Notes: generated from the letters alone by a model not told the origin. A DNA stretch of 44,273 bases from Woeseiaceae bacterium (GCA_011772865.1 WVYQ01000023.1:89530-133802), one strand, 5' to 3'; counted from the first letter of the stretch, positions 1 to 10,394 are shown. Numbers and translations are program-made.

Positions 1-629
1 CCATCGCGTATCGGGCGGATGTGGCTTTTGCCTGTGCGATCGCCTACAGCAATGGTCTCGAAGCACACGGGATAGGCACTACGCAGGAACGCCATCGTTA
101 TCGTCGTCGGGTACGAAAACCCGTTCGGCAACAGGTACAGGAATTGCTTGAACAATGACGCTCGGACGACGCGAAACCCCGAGGTCAGGTCGAGAATCTG
201 CCGGCCGCTGATTAGCGACGCGAGCGCATTGTAAAGGCCATTGGCAAAAAAGCGGCCTACGTTGGCGTGCGATCCTGAGTCACGCGCGCCGACCACCATA
301 TCGTACCCGTCGTCGAGCTTGACGAGCAGCTTTTCGAATTCCCGTGCATCGTGCTGACCGTCTGCGTCCATGAACGCCAGCAGCTCGCCATTGGCGGCTC
401 TCGCCCCGGACTTTACCGCGGCCCCGTTGCCCAGGCTCTCCGGATGCCGGATAACCCTGGCGCCCGACTGTTCCGCAATCGCCGCCGTTTCGTCGTCGGA
501 ACCATCATCAACCACGATTACTTCGGCGCCCGGGTGGGCTTGCGCTGCGGTTTTGACCACAGAACCAATGGCTTTTTCCTCGTTTTTGGCAGGGATAATG
601 ATCGACAATTTGACACTGGTCTCAGACAT
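1..629 (-). CDS. GT2 polyprenyl-phosphate sugar synthase (Dpm1/DPMS-like), 3' end cut by window
   Basis: Family 2 glycosyltransferase of the dolichyl/undecaprenyl-phosphate mannosyl- or glucosyltransferase type, which loads a sugar from a nucleotide donor onto a polyprenyl phosphate at the inner face of the membrane. Translated on the minus strand it begins MSETSVKLSIIIPAKNEEKA and shows the GT-A signatures VVDDGSDDET and the metal-binding FMDADGQHD. About 209 residues are in the window; the C-terminus, where membrane helices may follow, is beyond the left edge. It lies 34 bases downstream of a GT-C-like membrane glycosyltransferase on the same strand. That is a natural pairing, because GT-C enzymes use polyprenyl-phosphate sugars. 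Family call is firm; the sugar is unknown. Confidence 0.88.
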   Translation of the reverse strand, partial: MSETSVKLSIIIPAKNEEKAIGSVVKTAAQAHPGAEVIVVDDGSDDETAAIAEQSGARVIRHPESLGNGAAVKSGARAANGELLAFMDADGQHDAREFEKLLVKLDDGYDMVVGARDSGSHANVGRFFANGLYNALASLISGRQILDLTSGFRVVRASLFKQFLYLLPNGFSYPTTITMAFLRSAYPVCFETIAVGDRTGKSHIRPIRD

Positions 630-663
630 TATTCACTGTTCTCCGTTTGCCGGTCGCTGCTCA

Positions 664-2586
664 TCACTCGTCGTTCCGGGAGTATCGCTCAAGCTCGTCG
701 ACGTATGCACTCAGGCTCGCGAGATTCCTGCGCCAGGCAATGCGCTGCAGCGGGTTGCGAGGTTCATCATCCAGCGCAGCCGATATGAATGCGTTTGCCT
801 GGTCAAACTGGCCCGCCCCTGCCAGGGTTGTCACGATCATCATATTGAGTTCGCCAGAACCTTGAAACGATATCGCTTTTTCCAACTCCTCGACGGTTGT
901 ATCGAAGTCGTCTTGTTGCCGTGCGATGCCGGCCAGGAGCTTGTGATGAAACTGATTGTAGCCCGGCACAAGCCCGTAGTGCGGGTTGCCCTGCAAAACG
1001 TTCGCCAGCTCCCTGACCTGTTCCAGGCCGACACCGTTGCAGTTAGTCGCCACGACCGAGTCGAGCAATTGCGACAACATCGTACCCGCCGTATACGTAA
1101 ACTCGACAGTCGGTAATTCGCGCCGCAACTCCTCTATTACCACATCATGCGCTTCTCCCGGCAGAAACATACAGCGTATGTTGAGCTCCTGAATGCGAAG
1201 ATAGGCGTGCTCGGGTTTCCGGATGACAAACTGATCCAGTGTATCCAGGGCGCGAATCGGCCCTTCCTCGGTCAGCTGGTAGCTTGCCATCGTCGTCACG
1301 GCGCGCACCGAATCGGGATACCTGAATGCCCAGTAACGCGACGACGTGGATGGCTCGCCAGACATCGAAGCAAAGCTGTAAAGAAACAAGGCGCTGGTCA
1401 CAAGATATACAGGGGCCAGGACCGCAAGGACTCTGCGATGGATTCCGGCACCGAGCAAGAGAACAGCGGTCAACGCATAAACGGGTCCAACAATCGGCAA
1501 GTAGTTCCGATGCTCGAAATACAATTCGAGAGGCACGATGGTTGACTCTATGCTATGGCCGGCGAGAAACCACAGCACAGCCAGCGCGGCAAGCGGATAG
1601 CGGCGGCGCCAGATGACCGACCCTGCGAGTAATACGAGCCAGCCCGCCATCGACAAGGCAGCCTGTGGCGCCGCCAGGCTGTAACTGACTGTCGGGCCTG
1701 CCAGGAAGATACCCAGTTCCCCCGGTAAACCGAAAACCGCCTTGTGCAGGTAGACCCAGAGTATTTGCGACTCTGCCACGAGCCGTTCACCGGCGGTAAA
1801 GCCGCGCCATGTGATTAACCAGTCGGGGTAGTCGACGCTCGTCAACAGGTAGGCAATTACGACCAGCGTCGGCAGAACCAGAAAAGCGGCCTGCCAGGCG
1901 CGCCAGTAGCGGCGATCCACACTTGTCGGCCGGCTCAGCACGGTCGCCTCGAGAACCAGAACGTACAAAGGCAACAGCAGTCCCGTCTCCTTGGAGAATA
2001 TTGCCAGTCCTGTGCCCAGCACCAGGCTTGCACTCATTGCAAGGAGCGCGCTGCGCGGACTGTTGGCGACCTGGCCACGTGCAAACAGATACGCAAGTAA
2101 CCCGAGCAGCGTGATCGATGCGCTCAGCGTCGTCATGCGCTGGATAACCAGGAACGAAGCTGTGGCCAGCAACGGCATCAGGACCCAGCAACCAGCAGCT
2201 ATCGCCGCAACCATCGCCGACCGGTCGCGACTGACACCCCGCGCAATCGTCAACAGGTACAGGCATGCGGCGAGTAGTGCCGCATTGACCAGGTGAATCA
2301 GCACGTTGACGGTCAGGAACGGACCGGCGCCAGCCTCCCAATGATCGGCTTGTAGCGCAAAAGTCAACAGGGCCAGCGGTCTGCCCGTCGGGCCGGCCTG
2401 GCCCGACAACATGAAATCGACTGCCGAACCGAGGTCCTCTACGTTGGCGAGCCCGATCAGGTTGGATCGGTCGTCGAGCTGAAAATCGCCGCTGAGTGCT
2501 GGCCGGTAGCAGAACCAGGCAACGAGGAGGATGGCAAGAAAGCCGATCAGGCTGAGTCGTGTCGTCGTGGTTTCGGAGATCGTCAC
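664..2586 (-). CDS. GT-C-type multi-pass membrane glycosyltransferase with TPR-like C-terminus
   Basis: About 640 residues. The first two thirds is a run of hydrophobic helices. The first periplasmic loop carries an acidic QLDDRSN motif followed by [12 protein letters not shown], the pattern of TMTC-like/GT-C proteins that transfer sugars from polyprenyl-phosphate donors. The last third is soluble and helical, resembling degenerate TPR repeats. The start chosen is a GTG whose first bases overlap the TGA stop of the upstream oadB (GTGA); longer reading into oadB gives Arg-rich, non-membrane sequence and was discarded. Coupled to oadB and followed by a Dpm1-like GT2. Likely role is glycosylation of an exported protein or glycan; substrate unknown. 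A non-catalytic TPR membrane protein is the alternative. Confidence 0.72.
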   Translation of the reverse strand: MTISETTTTRLSLIGFLAILLVAWFCYRPALSGDFQLDDRSNLIGLANVEDLGSAVDFMLSGQAGPTGRPLALLTFALQADHWEAGAGPFLTVNVLIHLVNAALLAACLYLLTIARGVSRDRSAMVAAIAAGCWVLMPLLATASFLVIQRMTTLSASITLLGLLAYLFARGQVANSPRSALLAMSASLVLGTGLAIFSKETGLLLPLYVLVLEATVLSRPTSVDRRYWRAWQAAFLVLPTLVVIAYLLTSVDYPDWLITWRGFTAGERLVAESQILWVYLHKAVFGLPGELGIFLAGPTVSYSLAAPQAALSMAGWLVLLAGSVIWRRRYPLAALAVLWFLAGHSIESTIVPLELYFEHRNYLPIVGPVYALTAVLLLGAGIHRRVLAVLAPVYLVTSALFLYSFASMSGEPSTSSRYWAFRYPDSVRAVTTMASYQLTEEGPIRALDTLDQFVIRKPEHAYLRIQELNIRCMFLPGEAHDVVIEELRRELPTVEFTYTAGTMLSQLLDSVVATNCNGVGLEQVRELANVLQGNPHYGLVPGYNQFHHKLLAGIARQQDDFDTTVEELEKAISFQGSGELNMMIVTTLAGAGQFDQANAFISAALDDEPRNPLQRIAWRRNLASLSAYVDELERYSRNDE

Positions 2587-3713
2587 GACGTAAACATGAT
2601 CATGATGCCCGCGGCCACTGCCGAGCCGATGACCCCGGCCACGTTCGGACCCATCGCGTGCATGAGCAGGACATTGTGCGGGTTGGCTTCCTGGCCGACC
2701 TTGTTGGCAACCCTTGCGGCCATCGGCACTGCGGACACGCCGGCCGCACCGATTAGCGGATTGATCGGGTTGGTCGACAGGCGGCTCATCAGCTTGCCCA
2801 TGAGCACGCCGCTCGCGGTACCGATGCCGAACGCGACGATTCCGAGCGCGAGGATGAACAATGTATTCATATCGAGAAACTGCTCGGCGCTGAGTTTCGA
2901 TCCGACCGCCAGGCCCAGGAATATCGTGACGATGTTTATAAGCGCGTTCTGGGTCGTGTTGGACAGGCGATCGACAACACCGCATTCCCGCATCAGGTTG
3001 CCGAAGGCGAGCATGCCAATGAGTGGCGCGGCCGAGGGCAAGAGCAACGCGACAAGAAGGAGCAGCAGGATCGGAAAAATGATGCGCTCGGTTTTGGATA
3101 CCTCGCGTAGCTGCTTCATTTCGATCTTGCGTTCGGCTTCGGACGTCAATGCCTTCATGATTGGCGGCTGGATCAGGGGCACGAGCGCCATATAAGAGTA
3201 AGCCGCAACCGCGATAGCGCCGAGAAGATCGGGGGCAAGCCGGCCCGCTACGTATATCGCCGTAGGCCCATCGGCGCCGCCGATGATCCCGATCGCCGCT
3301 GCGTCACGCAGCGAAAAATCCGCCCAGCCGAGCGACGTGAGACCGAGCGCACCCAGCAGGGTCGCGAAGATACCGAACTGGGCTGCGGCCCCGAGAAACA
3401 GCGTGCGCGGATTCGCGAGCAACGGCCCGAAGTCGGTTAACGCGCCGACGCCCATAAAAATAAGTAGAGGAAAAGCGCCGGTGGTAATTCCGACGACATA
3501 CATCAGGTGCAACAGGCCGTCGCCCGTCGCGATCTCGACGCCCGGTATGTTCGACAGCAATCCGCCGAAGCCGATCGTGACGAGCAACAGCGGTTCGAAC
3601 TTTTTGACGATGCCGAGATAGAGCAGCAACAAGCAGATGACGAGCATGACGGCCTGCCCGGCCGTGATCTGGTAAAGCCCCGACCCCTGCCAGATTTCGT
3701 TGACGAGTTCCAT
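2583..3713 (-). CDS. oadB: Oxaloacetate decarboxylase beta subunit (Na+ pump)
   Basis: 376-residue integral membrane protein matching the beta subunit of Na+-transporting carboxylic acid decarboxylases. It decarboxylates carboxybiotin on the alpha subunit and couples this to Na+ export across the inner membrane. Conserved segments visible include [27 protein letters not shown] and the C-terminal [18 protein letters not shown] followed by [21 protein letters not shown]. Length is normal for the shorter members of the family. It starts two bases after the oadA stop and ends overlapping the start of the glycosyltransferase gene, so translation is probably coupled. Malonate or methylmalonyl-CoA decarboxylase beta subunits are close relatives, but the alpha subunit next door is of oxaloacetate type. 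Confidence 0.95.
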   Translation of the reverse strand: MELVNEIWQGSGLYQITAGQAVMLVICLLLLYLGIVKKFEPLLLVTIGFGGLLSNIPGVEIATGDGLLHLMYVVGITTGAFPLLIFMGVGALTDFGPLLANPRTLFLGAAAQFGIFATLLGALGLTSLGWADFSLRDAAAIGIIGGADGPTAIYVAGRLAPDLLGAIAVAAYSYMALVPLIQPPIMKALTSEAERKIEMKQLREVSKTERIIFPILLLLLVALLLPSAAPLIGMLAFGNLMRECGVVDRLSNTTQNALINIVTIFLGLAVGSKLSAEQFLDMNTLFILALGIVAFGIGTASGVLMGKLMSRLSTNPINPLIGAAGVSAVPMAARVANKVGQEANPHNVLLMHAMGPNVAGVIGSAVAAGIMIMFTS

Positions 3714-3715
3714 GC

Positions 3716-5467
3716 CTAGTCGATAACGACGAGTGGGTCACCCACGGCAACGACGTCGCCGATCGAGACGTGAACCTGGCTGACGGTGCCCGACCGCGGT
3801 GCTGCGACCACGGTTTCCATTTTCATCGCCTCCACGACGATGAGCGTATCGCCCTCGCTGACTGTGTCGCCCGGCTCAACTTCGACCTTGAAGATGTTGC
3901 CGGCCAGGACAGCAGTGACAGTGTGGCTGTCGCCAGGTGCAGCGGCAGCAGGCCGCACGTCTGTCAGTTCTCCACCCTCGGCTACTTCGACGGTGTAGGC
4001 CTTGCCATCAACGCGCACCGAGTAAACCGACGGCCCGCCCGCGGGAACTTGTGCCACCGGCGCTGCCGCAGCCTGGCTCGGCGGCGGTTCGAACGCAGCC
4101 GGATTGTCCCTGTTTTGCAAGAACCGTATGCCCATCTGCGGAAACAGCGCATAGGTCAGGACATCGTCGATCTCATCATGGGCCAGGTGGATCTTCTTTT
4201 CGATAGCGAGCTTGCGAAGTTCCTGCGTTTGTTTCTCGACCTCCGGCTTGAGCAGGTCTGCGGGGCGGCAGGTGATCGGGTCGGCACCGTCCAGCACGCG
4301 CGACTGCAAATCCGCATTGACGGGCGCCGGCGTCGCGCCGTACTCACCCTTGAGCACCCCGGCCGTTTCCTTGGAAATCGTCGCATAGCGCTCGCCGGCC
4401 AGCACATTCATCACGGCCTGCGTTCCGACGATCTGAGATGTCGGCGTCACCAGTGGCAGCATGCCAAGGTCTTCACGTACCCGCGGTATCTCCTCGAGCA
4501 CCTGGTCGAGCTTGTCGCCCGCGTCCTGCTCGCGAAGCTGGTTTTCCAGGTTGGTGAGCATACCCCCCGGTACCTGCGCGACGAGGATGCGCGAGTCGAC
4601 GCCCTTTAGCCCACCCTCGAAATGTGCGTACTTCTTCCTGGCCTCGCGGAAGTAAGCTGCGATTTCTTCGAGCAGGTTCAGGTCGAGGCCCGTTGCCCGC
4701 TCCGTTTCGTCAAAAACAGCGACGAGCGTCTCTGTGGGTGAATGTCCATAGGTCATGCTCATCGGCGATGTTGCGGTGTCGACAACGTCGACCCCCGCCT
4801 CCGCCGCCTTGACCAGGGTCGGGACTGCCAGACCCGTCGTTGCATGACAATGAAGATGGATCGGGATCTCGAGCGCCTTCTTGAGCCGCGTAACGAGCTC
4901 GAACGCCGTATACGGGCTCAGCAACCCGGCCATATCCTTGATGCATAGCGAGTTAGCGCCCATATCCTCGACCTGGCGGCCGAGGTCCACCCAGAGGTCG
5001 ATGGTGTGGACCGGACTCACCGTATAGGAAATCGTACCCTGCGCATGCTTGCCGACCTCGAGCGTCGCCTTGACAGCGGTCTCGAGGTTACGCATGTCGT
5101 TGAGTGCGTCGAAGATCCGAAAAACGTCGACACCATTGACAGCGCAGCGCTCGACAAATTTCTCGACGAGATCGTCTGCATAATGCCGGTAGCCGAGGAT
5201 ATTTTGCCCACGGAACAACATCTGCTGCGGCGTATTGGGCATCGCCTCCTTGAGTCGCCGGATGCGCTCCCAGGGGTCCTCACCGAGGTAGCGAATACAA
5301 GAATCGAACGTGGCACCGCCCCAGCTCTCGATCGACCAGAAGCCGACCCGGTCCAGCTTGTCGGCGATCGGCAGCATATCCTCGATACGCATACGCGTCG
5401 CGAGCAGGCTCTGGTGCGCGTCGCGCAACGCAAGCTCTGTGATGCCCAGTGGTTTCTTGTCGCTCAT
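3716..5467 (-). CDS. oadA: Oxaloacetate decarboxylase alpha subunit, biotinylated
   Basis: 583 residues in three parts. The HMGL-like carboxyltransferase barrel spans roughly 1-270, with [12 protein letters not shown] (metal ligand Asp16), IKDMAG (Lys177) and HLHCHATTG (His206, His208). A PYC/OADA conserved domain covers about 290-470. After an Ala/Pro-rich linker comes a biotinyl domain with EAMKMET, placing the biotinylated lysine at 549. It transfers the carboxyl of oxaloacetate to biotin, giving pyruvate, and works with OadB and OadG as a sodium pump. It starts 18 bases after oadG. The complete lipoyl/biotinyl domain argues for a functional pump rather than a pyruvate carboxylase fragment. 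Confidence 0.96.
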   Translation of the reverse strand: MSDKKPLGITELALRDAHQSLLATRMRIEDMLPIADKLDRVGFWSIESWGGATFDSCIRYLGEDPWERIRRLKEAMPNTPQQMLFRGQNILGYRHYADDLVEKFVERCAVNGVDVFRIFDALNDMRNLETAVKATLEVGKHAQGTISYTVSPVHTIDLWVDLGRQVEDMGANSLCIKDMAGLLSPYTAFELVTRLKKALEIPIHLHCHATTGLAVPTLVKAAEAGVDVVDTATSPMSMTYGHSPTETLVAVFDETERATGLDLNLLEEIAAYFREARKKYAHFEGGLKGVDSRILVAQVPGGMLTNLENQLREQDAGDKLDQVLEEIPRVREDLGMLPLVTPTSQIVGTQAVMNVLAGERYATISKETAGVLKGEYGATPAPVNADLQSRVLDGADPITCRPADLLKPEVEKQTQELRKLAIEKKIHLAHDEIDDVLTYALFPQMGIRFLQNRDNPAAFEPPPSQAAAAPVAQVPAGGPSVYSVRVDGKAYTVEVAEGGELTDVRPAAAAPGDSHTVTAVLAGNIFKVEVEPGDTVSEGDTLIVVEAMKMETVVAAPRSGTVSQVHVSIGDVVAVGDPLVVID

Positions 5468-5485
5468 CCCGGTCTCGTCGTATAT

Positions 5486-5692
5486 CTATTTGCGGCGATG
5501 TTGGTTGATTGCCGCCGCGATGGCCGCAACGACACCGTCGTCTTCGGAAGTTGCAGCATTGGTCGACCGGAGCCGCGAGGCAAGCTTCGACATCACTGTC
5601 ATGGCAATAACGAGTACGGTCAGGAACACGAATACCGTGCCCATACCGGCCAACATCAGGGTCAGCCCTTCACCGATCAGCTCGTCTTGCAT
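5486..5692 (-). CDS. oadG: Oxaloacetate decarboxylase gamma subunit
   Basis: 68-residue single-pass membrane protein. It has a hydrophobic helix at about 8-33 (LMLAGMGTVFVFLTVLVIAM), then a polar tail ending in a predicted helix and KRRK-like basic end. Size, topology and position directly upstream of oadA match OadG, the assembly subunit that bridges alpha and beta subunits. Family sequences are poorly conserved, so context carries much of the call. First gene of the oadGAB-glycosyltransferase operon. Confidence 0.88.
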   Translation of the reverse strand: MQDELIGEGLTLMLAGMGTVFVFLTVLVIAMTVMSKLASRLRSTNAATSEDDGVVAAIAAAINQHRRK

Positions 5693-5722
5693 CCTTTCTC
5701 ACCGAGTTTCTGGAAGCGGCTG

Positions 5723-5728
5723 ATTATA
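5723..5728 (-). promoter_or_regulatory. Candidate -10 box for the oadGAB operon
   Basis: Read on the minus strand this is TATAAT, about 30 bases upstream of the oadG start codon, which would give a short leader. I see no convincing -35 at 16-18 bases; a GTGACA element is only 11 bases away. Suggestive, not proven. Confidence 0.4.
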
Positions 5729-5928
5729 CTGTTTTCGGCTGTCACAGGCGCGAGCTTCAGCCATCCCCTGGCGGACTCCCGGAATTCATCAAGTACGCAG
5801 CATTTGTGTGATGACTGCCCGCGTCAGGGTCAGATGGCGGCAGCATTGGCCCGTCAACGCATACAAAGCATCGTCGTTGACGGTTATCTGGTAGTCGAAC
5901 CGCTCGTGAGTATATAGTCGGCCTGTTG

Positions 5929-7557
5929 ATGATTCGAATCCTGTCAAGAATCGCTGTCGTGCTTGCCCTGGCGAGCGCTATCGCCCTGGCCGAGGACGAG
6001 AAGCCGGGACCCCTCGACCCGCAGCGGCTCGAGGATGAAAACGTCGTCATCGGTGAAATCGTTCTCGAGAAAGAAGACGTGTTCGACTTGTCGGATCCGG
6101 AAGAGAACAACTGGCTTTACCGGTGGGCCAACAAGCTGCATATCGTCACGAAGGACAGGGTCATCGAGCAGCAACTCCTGTTCGAGACAGGTGAGCCGTT
6201 TTCAAAGCGCCTGGTCGAGGAAACCGAACGCATATTGCGGCGCAACACCTATTTCTACGACGCGTGGATCAAGCCGCTGCGCCGCGAAGACGGCACCGTC
6301 GATCTCGAAGTCCGCACGCGCGACGTCTGGACACTCAAGCCCGGATTTTCATTTGCGCGCAGCGGTGGCGAAAACCGGACACTGATCAAGCTCGAGGAAC
6401 TCAACCTGTTCGGCTGGGGTCAGCAGGTTCTCGTCGCGCGCTCCGAGGACGTCGATCGCGATTCCACATTATTTACATTCCGTGACAAGAACCTCGGCAG
6501 CAGCTGGACGCAGTTGAAGCTGCAATATTCTGACAATTCCGACGGCCACTGGAACGAGGCCTCGATAATACGTCCGTTCTATTCGCTGGATGCGCGCTGG
6601 ACGGCCGGTGTTAACGGTTCCGACTTCGATATCGAGCGCAAGCTGTACGTGCTCGGCGAAAAAGCCGCCGAGTTCCGCCACGAGCGCGAGTTCTATACGG
6701 CCTTCGGGGGCTGGTCGAACGGGCTGCAAAATGGCTGGGTGCGGCGGTATACGGCCGGGTTCGCCTATGATGACAACAAGTTTTCGATGGTTCCCGACCC
6801 GACGTTGCCGCCTGCAATTCCCGAGAATCGCGAACTCGTCTATCCCTACTTCGGGATCGAGATTTTCGAAGACCGGTTCGACACGGCCCAGAATCGTGAC
6901 CAGATCAAACGGACCGAGGACTTCCTGACGGGGTGGCGGTTTGCCGGGACCCTCGGCTGGTCTGACCGGGAATTCGGCGCCGACCGCGATGCGGCGCTTT
7001 ACTGGCTGTCGGCCAGCCAGGCTTTCGGCGATATCCACAAATCAGCCGTGCTCGTGTCCGCTGAAGCGAATGGCCGGGTCGAAAGCGGCGCTTCCGTCAA
7101 CGCGCTGCTGACCTATAAAGTGCGCTACTACAACCAGCAGTCCGACCAGCGTACTTTTTTTGCGACCGTTTCGGGCGCCTGGGGCGACAACCTGGACCTC
7201 GACAATCCCGTCGAGCTCGGCGGCGATACGGGTTTGCGCGGCTACCCGTTACGCTATCAGTCGGGTGACTCCAAGGTCCTGTTTACGGTCGAACAACGCT
7301 ATTTCTGGAACTGGTACCCGTTCCGGCTCGTGCGCGTCGGCGGTGCAATCTTTGCGGACACGGGCCGGATCTGGGGCGACGATCCGCTCGGTGGCGAAAA
7401 CCTTGGCTGGCTCAGCGATGTCGGATTCGGACTGCGCCTTGCGCCGACACGAACCGGCACGCGCAGCATCATCCATGTCGACGTGGCGTTTCCTCTGAAC
7501 GGGGACGATTCGATCGATGACGTGCAGTTCCTGATCGAATCGAAGAAGAGCTTCTAG
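5929..7557 (+). CDS. Omp85-family outer membrane beta-barrel with a single POTRA domain
   Basis: 542 residues. A signal peptide ends near AIALAEDE. One POTRA-like domain follows at about 35-125 (IVLEKEDVFDL through TVDLEVRTRDVWTL), then a long series of amphipathic strands ending in a C-terminal barrel strand. The lid-loop signature GGDTGLRGYPLRY (the RGY motif of BamA/TamA barrels) is present. BamA has five POTRAs and TamA three, so this is a short relative, perhaps involved in outer-membrane protein or lipid insertion; a specific role cannot be assigned. An in-frame TTG lies one codon earlier, but ATG at 5929 is preferred. The stop codon shares a CTAG with the convergent DUF4124 gene. Confidence 0.85.
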   Translation: MIRILSRIAVVLALASAIALAEDEKPGPLDPQRLEDENVVIGEIVLEKEDVFDLSDPEENNWLYRWANKLHIVTKDRVIEQQLLFETGEPFSKRLVEETERILRRNTYFYDAWIKPLRREDGTVDLEVRTRDVWTLKPGFSFARSGGENRTLIKLEELNLFGWGQQVLVARSEDVDRDSTLFTFRDKNLGSSWTQLKLQYSDNSDGHWNEASIIRPFYSLDARWTAGVNGSDFDIERKLYVLGEKAAEFRHEREFYTAFGGWSNGLQNGWVRRYTAGFAYDDNKFSMVPDPTLPPAIPENRELVYPYFGIEIFEDRFDTAQNRDQIKRTEDFLTGWRFAGTLGWSDREFGADRDAALYWLSASQAFGDIHKSAVLVSAEANGRVESGASVNALLTYKVRYYNQQSDQRTFFATVSGAWGDNLDLDNPVELGGDTGLRGYPLRYQSGDSKVLFTVEQRYFWNWYPFRLVRVGGAIFADTGRIWGDDPLGGENLGWLSDVGFGLRLAPTRTGTRSIIHVDVAFPLNGDDSIDDVQFLIESKKSF

Positions 7558-8036
7558 CGGCAGAGCTCGTCGACCTTCGCCTTGGTCTCGGCGATGATCG
7601 CGTCTCCTTCCGCCTTGCTCAGGTACTCGCGCTCACCACTTTCACTGGTGCGATAGAGTTGTGGGGCATTTACGTAGGAGTCGTAGATTTCAGTGGCGCG
7701 CTTGCAGTAGTAAGCCTCGGCCTGTTCGCGCTCGGCCCGCTCCTCGGCGGTTTCGCCGGGATCGGCATAAGCACCCGATTGATCCTCGCCTTCCTCGCCT
7801 TCGACGTCGTCCAGGGTGCCCGGAGAGTGCCAGACGAGTTCGACCGACACGGCGTCTTCGTGGCCCGGCGTGTCGCTGTAGTGCACCTTGCCGAACTCGT
7901 CGATCCAGGTGTAGATCGGCTTCATCGTATCGACAAAATGCGTCTTGCCGTTGGCGTCGACCCACTTCCACACATCCGCATCAGCGGCCGTGCAAAAGCC
8001 GAGCAGCACGAATATTGAGGTGATCAGTCGCTGCAT
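7554..8036 (-). CDS. Secreted protein with two DUF4124-like motifs
   Basis: 160 residues with a signal peptide (MQRLITSIFVLLGFCTAADA). Two tandem copies of the DUF4124 pattern follow, VWKWVDANGKTHFVDT and IYTWIDEFGKVHYSDTP. The remainder is acidic and helical, ending in a Cys-containing tail. DUF4124 modules are common at the N-terminus of small periplasmic proteins of gammaproteobacteria and have no settled function. The start at 8036 was chosen because GGAGGG precedes it at good spacing; an upstream in-frame Met adds non-signal sequence. The stop overlaps the Omp85-like gene's stop by four bases on the opposite strand. Confidence 0.8.
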   Translation of the reverse strand: MQRLITSIFVLLGFCTAADADVWKWVDANGKTHFVDTMKPIYTWIDEFGKVHYSDTPGHEDAVSVELVWHSPGTLDDVEGEEGEDQSGAYADPGETAEERAEREQAEAYYCKRATEIYDSYVNAPQLYRTSESGEREYLSKAEGDAIIAETKAKVDELCR

Positions 8037-8119
8037 GGTCCCTCCATTGCACACAATTATGGGCTTTCGGGACCACAAAACACTTGATTGGCGTCACAGA
8101 AACGCCAATTCGGCAACGC

Positions 8120-10321
8120 TCAGTTACAGGCCGCGAGGCCGTTAATCCAGTCGCTTACGAGGGCTACGCCCGCCCCATCGACGATGGTCGAGCCCAGCGG
8201 TGGCATGCCGTCCATATTCCGCAGGTTCATGCGTGCGACCAGCACCGATCGGGCAGCGTCGCCCGGCGCGACAATCCGGGCCATGGGCAAGCCGAGATCG
8301 CCGGATGTCGGCACGACATCGCAGGCGTTCATATTGGCAAGCGAAGTCGTATAGCGCAGATCGAGATTGACCGGCGTCGGCCCGCCCGGCTGATGGCAGT
8401 TTGCGCAGTTGGTGTGCAGGTAGGCGCGAGCGCGGTCGCCGAGTGCCGCATTCGCGTCCGTCGGATCCGGCATGGCCGGAAGCGTCGCCGGGTCACCCTG
8501 CAGCGGCGACGCAAACATGCCGATCGTATCCAGGGTCTCGAGCTGGCCGTGCGTGCGGCCGGTCTGCGGATAAGTAAAGTCGCGATTCATCTGGCTGGTT
8601 TCGGGGCCGAGCGCCACGCCCGCGACACCGGTGTGACAGCGAAAGCATTCCGCTTCGTCCGGGTAGATCCAGTCCTGCCCGTCAATATTCACGACTTTGC
8701 CATTGCGCACCCGCGTCGCCTCGGTCTCTTGCGCATTCCACTCATAGGTGTAACCGCCCCAGACGCCGTCCGGGTGGCGCATCAGATGCCGTGTCTCGAT
8801 CAGGCGACCGTTGAGCGTGAAGTTCTTGACGATCACGGTCCCCGCGGGAAACTCCCAGTCGTCGACCGCATTAATCGAGATCGCCGAGCCGTCCGGCAGA
8901 CCGATGTGCCGATCCTTGCCGGCACCGTCCGACCAGAACGGCGCATTGATGCCATAGGGAACGAGGCCGCTGTAAACGCGGGTAATGTCGCCCGGATCCA
9001 CGCATCCGCTGTCGGACAGCAGATCGGGCACCGGGTCCGCACCACCGCCGGTCTCGATGAGTTGCATGATGCGCCCGCCATTGTAGTCGGTGAAGTACAG
9101 CTCACCGTCGTCACCGACGCCGAACGAGGACGGGTTAGTCGTTGTGTTGATCAGTTCCTCGAGTGCGCCCGAGCCGTCGGATTCGAGCGCCCAGATGCGA
9201 CCGGACGCAAAATCGGCGAAGACATAACGGCCCTGCAGCCCCGGGATACCGGTCCCCCGATAGACAAAGCCGCCGGTAATCGAGACGTTGCCGTTCGCAT
9301 GGTTGTACTCGGCGACCGGCTCCTCGAACGGGCCCGAACATCCGGCCGGCTCGAAATCGTGCGCACCCTCGCGGCAGTCCCAGCCGTAATTGCGACCGTT
9401 CAGGATGATGTCGACCTCTTCCCACTGATTCTGGCCGACATCGCCGAGCCAGAGGTCTCCGGTCGGCGGATCGAAGCTCCAGCGCCAGGGATTGCGCAGG
9501 CCCCAGGCATAAATCTCGGGACAATCATTGGCGTTGACCTCGGTCGGGCCGCATTTGGGCTGGGCCGAGAACGGGTTCGAGCCTGGTATGTTGTAGTCTG
9601 CACCGGTACCGATGGCGTCGATGCGCAACATCGAACCGAGCAGGTTGCGCGTGTTCTGACCGGTCTCGTTGGGGTCCCCGCCGCCTCCGCCGTCGCCGAG
9701 ACCGATGTAAAGCAGCCGGTCCGCACCGAATGCGATATCGCCGCCATTGTGATTGTCGGCGAACTGGTCAATCTCGATGATGACCTGCTCGACGGTCCCG
9801 GCGCCCGGCGACGCGATGTCGTCGAGGATGAACCTGGATATAACCGAACGCATGTTGACGCCGCCAGGGCCGTTGATTGTGTAATAGAGAAACACCTCGG
9901 GCACGCCCGGATAGTCGGGATGGAAGGCCATGCCGAGCAGGCCGCCTTCCGAATTTGTTCGGACGACGCCGGATAAATTGAGGAATGTCGGGGTCGTCGT
10001 CGCGTTATCCGGGTCGAAGACGACGAGTTGCCCCGATTTGCGCAACACGAACCAGCGCGGATCGGCGACAGGTTCGACGAGAACCTTGGTCGGCGCGCCG
10101 ATATTGGGCAGAGTCGGAAACGCGTCGACCACATCGATCGTGCCGACCGACGCGCGGTCGGGAGCAACGCAGGTGAGGTTACTCGGCCGCGCATCCAGAC
10201 CGACCGTGTCCGGTGGTGGTGGTGGCGGTGGATTGTTATTGCCGTTTCCAGACCCACCGCCGCCACAGCTGCTGATCAGCAGCGCGGCAGTTACCACCGC
10301 TAGCGTTTTCGTATCTTGCAT
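8120..10321 (-). CDS. Quinoprotein sugar (glucose/sorbosone) dehydrogenase-like lipoprotein fused to a diheme cytochrome c
   Basis: 733 residues. A lipobox-like LLISSC places a lipidated Cys at 19, followed by Gly/Asn- and Pro-rich linker. Residues about 50-420 form a six-bladed propeller of the PQQ-dependent sugar dehydrogenase type (GLLGMAFHPDYP, NHNGGDIAFGADRLLYIGLGDGGGGGD, EIYAWGLRNPWRWSFD, GDVGQNQWEEVD, NYGWDCREG). The C-terminal third resembles the SO2930-type diheme cytochromes, with CFRCH at 559-563, CANCH at 639-643 and a late MDGMPP that may supply an axial Met. It would oxidise a sugar or alcohol outside the inner membrane and pass electrons to its own hemes. The substrate is unknown. 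A dyad lies just upstream of the start. Confidence 0.85.
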   Translation of the reverse strand: MQDTKTLAVVTAALLISSCGGGGSGNGNNNPPPPPPPDTVGLDARPSNLTCVAPDRASVGTIDVVDAFPTLPNIGAPTKVLVEPVADPRWFVLRKSGQLVVFDPDNATTTPTFLNLSGVVRTNSEGGLLGMAFHPDYPGVPEVFLYYTINGPGGVNMRSVISRFILDDIASPGAGTVEQVIIEIDQFADNHNGGDIAFGADRLLYIGLGDGGGGGDPNETGQNTRNLLGSMLRIDAIGTGADYNIPGSNPFSAQPKCGPTEVNANDCPEIYAWGLRNPWRWSFDPPTGDLWLGDVGQNQWEEVDIILNGRNYGWDCREGAHDFEPAGCSGPFEEPVAEYNHANGNVSITGGFVYRGTGIPGLQGRYVFADFASGRIWALESDGSGALEELINTTTNPSSFGVGDDGELYFTDYNGGRIMQLIETGGGADPVPDLLSDSGCVDPGDITRVYSGLVPYGINAPFWSDGAGKDRHIGLPDGSAISINAVDDWEFPAGTVIVKNFTLNGRLIETRHLMRHPDGVWGGYTYEWNAQETEATRVRNGKVVNIDGQDWIYPDEAECFRCHTGVAGVALGPETSQMNRDFTYPQTGRTHGQLETLDTIGMFASPLQGDPATLPAMPDPTDANAALGDRARAYLHTNCANCHQPGGPTPVNLDLRYTTSLANMNACDVVPTSGDLGLPMARIVAPGDAARSVLVARMNLRNMDGMPPLGSTIVDGAGVALVSDWINGLAACN

Positions 10322-10358
10322 CGTTGACGCCCTAACGAAGCGATCGAGACATGACTAT

Positions 10359-10377
10359 ACCGACAATGATTGTCGGT
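10359..10377. promoter_or_regulatory. 19-bp perfect dyad upstream of the quinoprotein dehydrogenase gene
   Basis: ACCGACAATGATTGTCGGT has two 9-base arms around one base. It lies 38 bases upstream of the minus-strand start at 10321, a good operator position. As RNA it would be only an 8-bp hairpin with no T-run, so an operator is likelier than a terminator. Confidence 0.5.
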
Positions 10378-10394
10378 TCGATGTTCATTTGACA

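Noticed and set aside
2587-2985. Possible 133-residue N-terminal extension of the GT-C-like glycosyltransferase
   Set aside because: Arg-rich, lies inside oadB, and a GTG overlapping oadB's stop gives a normal membrane-protein start.
5693-5928. Hidden gene or structured RNA in the largest intergenic gap
   Set aside because: No open frame with coding character, no tRNA-like cloverleaf or strong hairpin seen; it probably holds the divergent oadG and Omp85-like promoters.
8084-9976. 630-codon plus-strand open frame across the quinoprotein dehydrogenase
   Set aside because: Antisense to a gene with clear propeller and CxxCH motifs; no recognisable domain.
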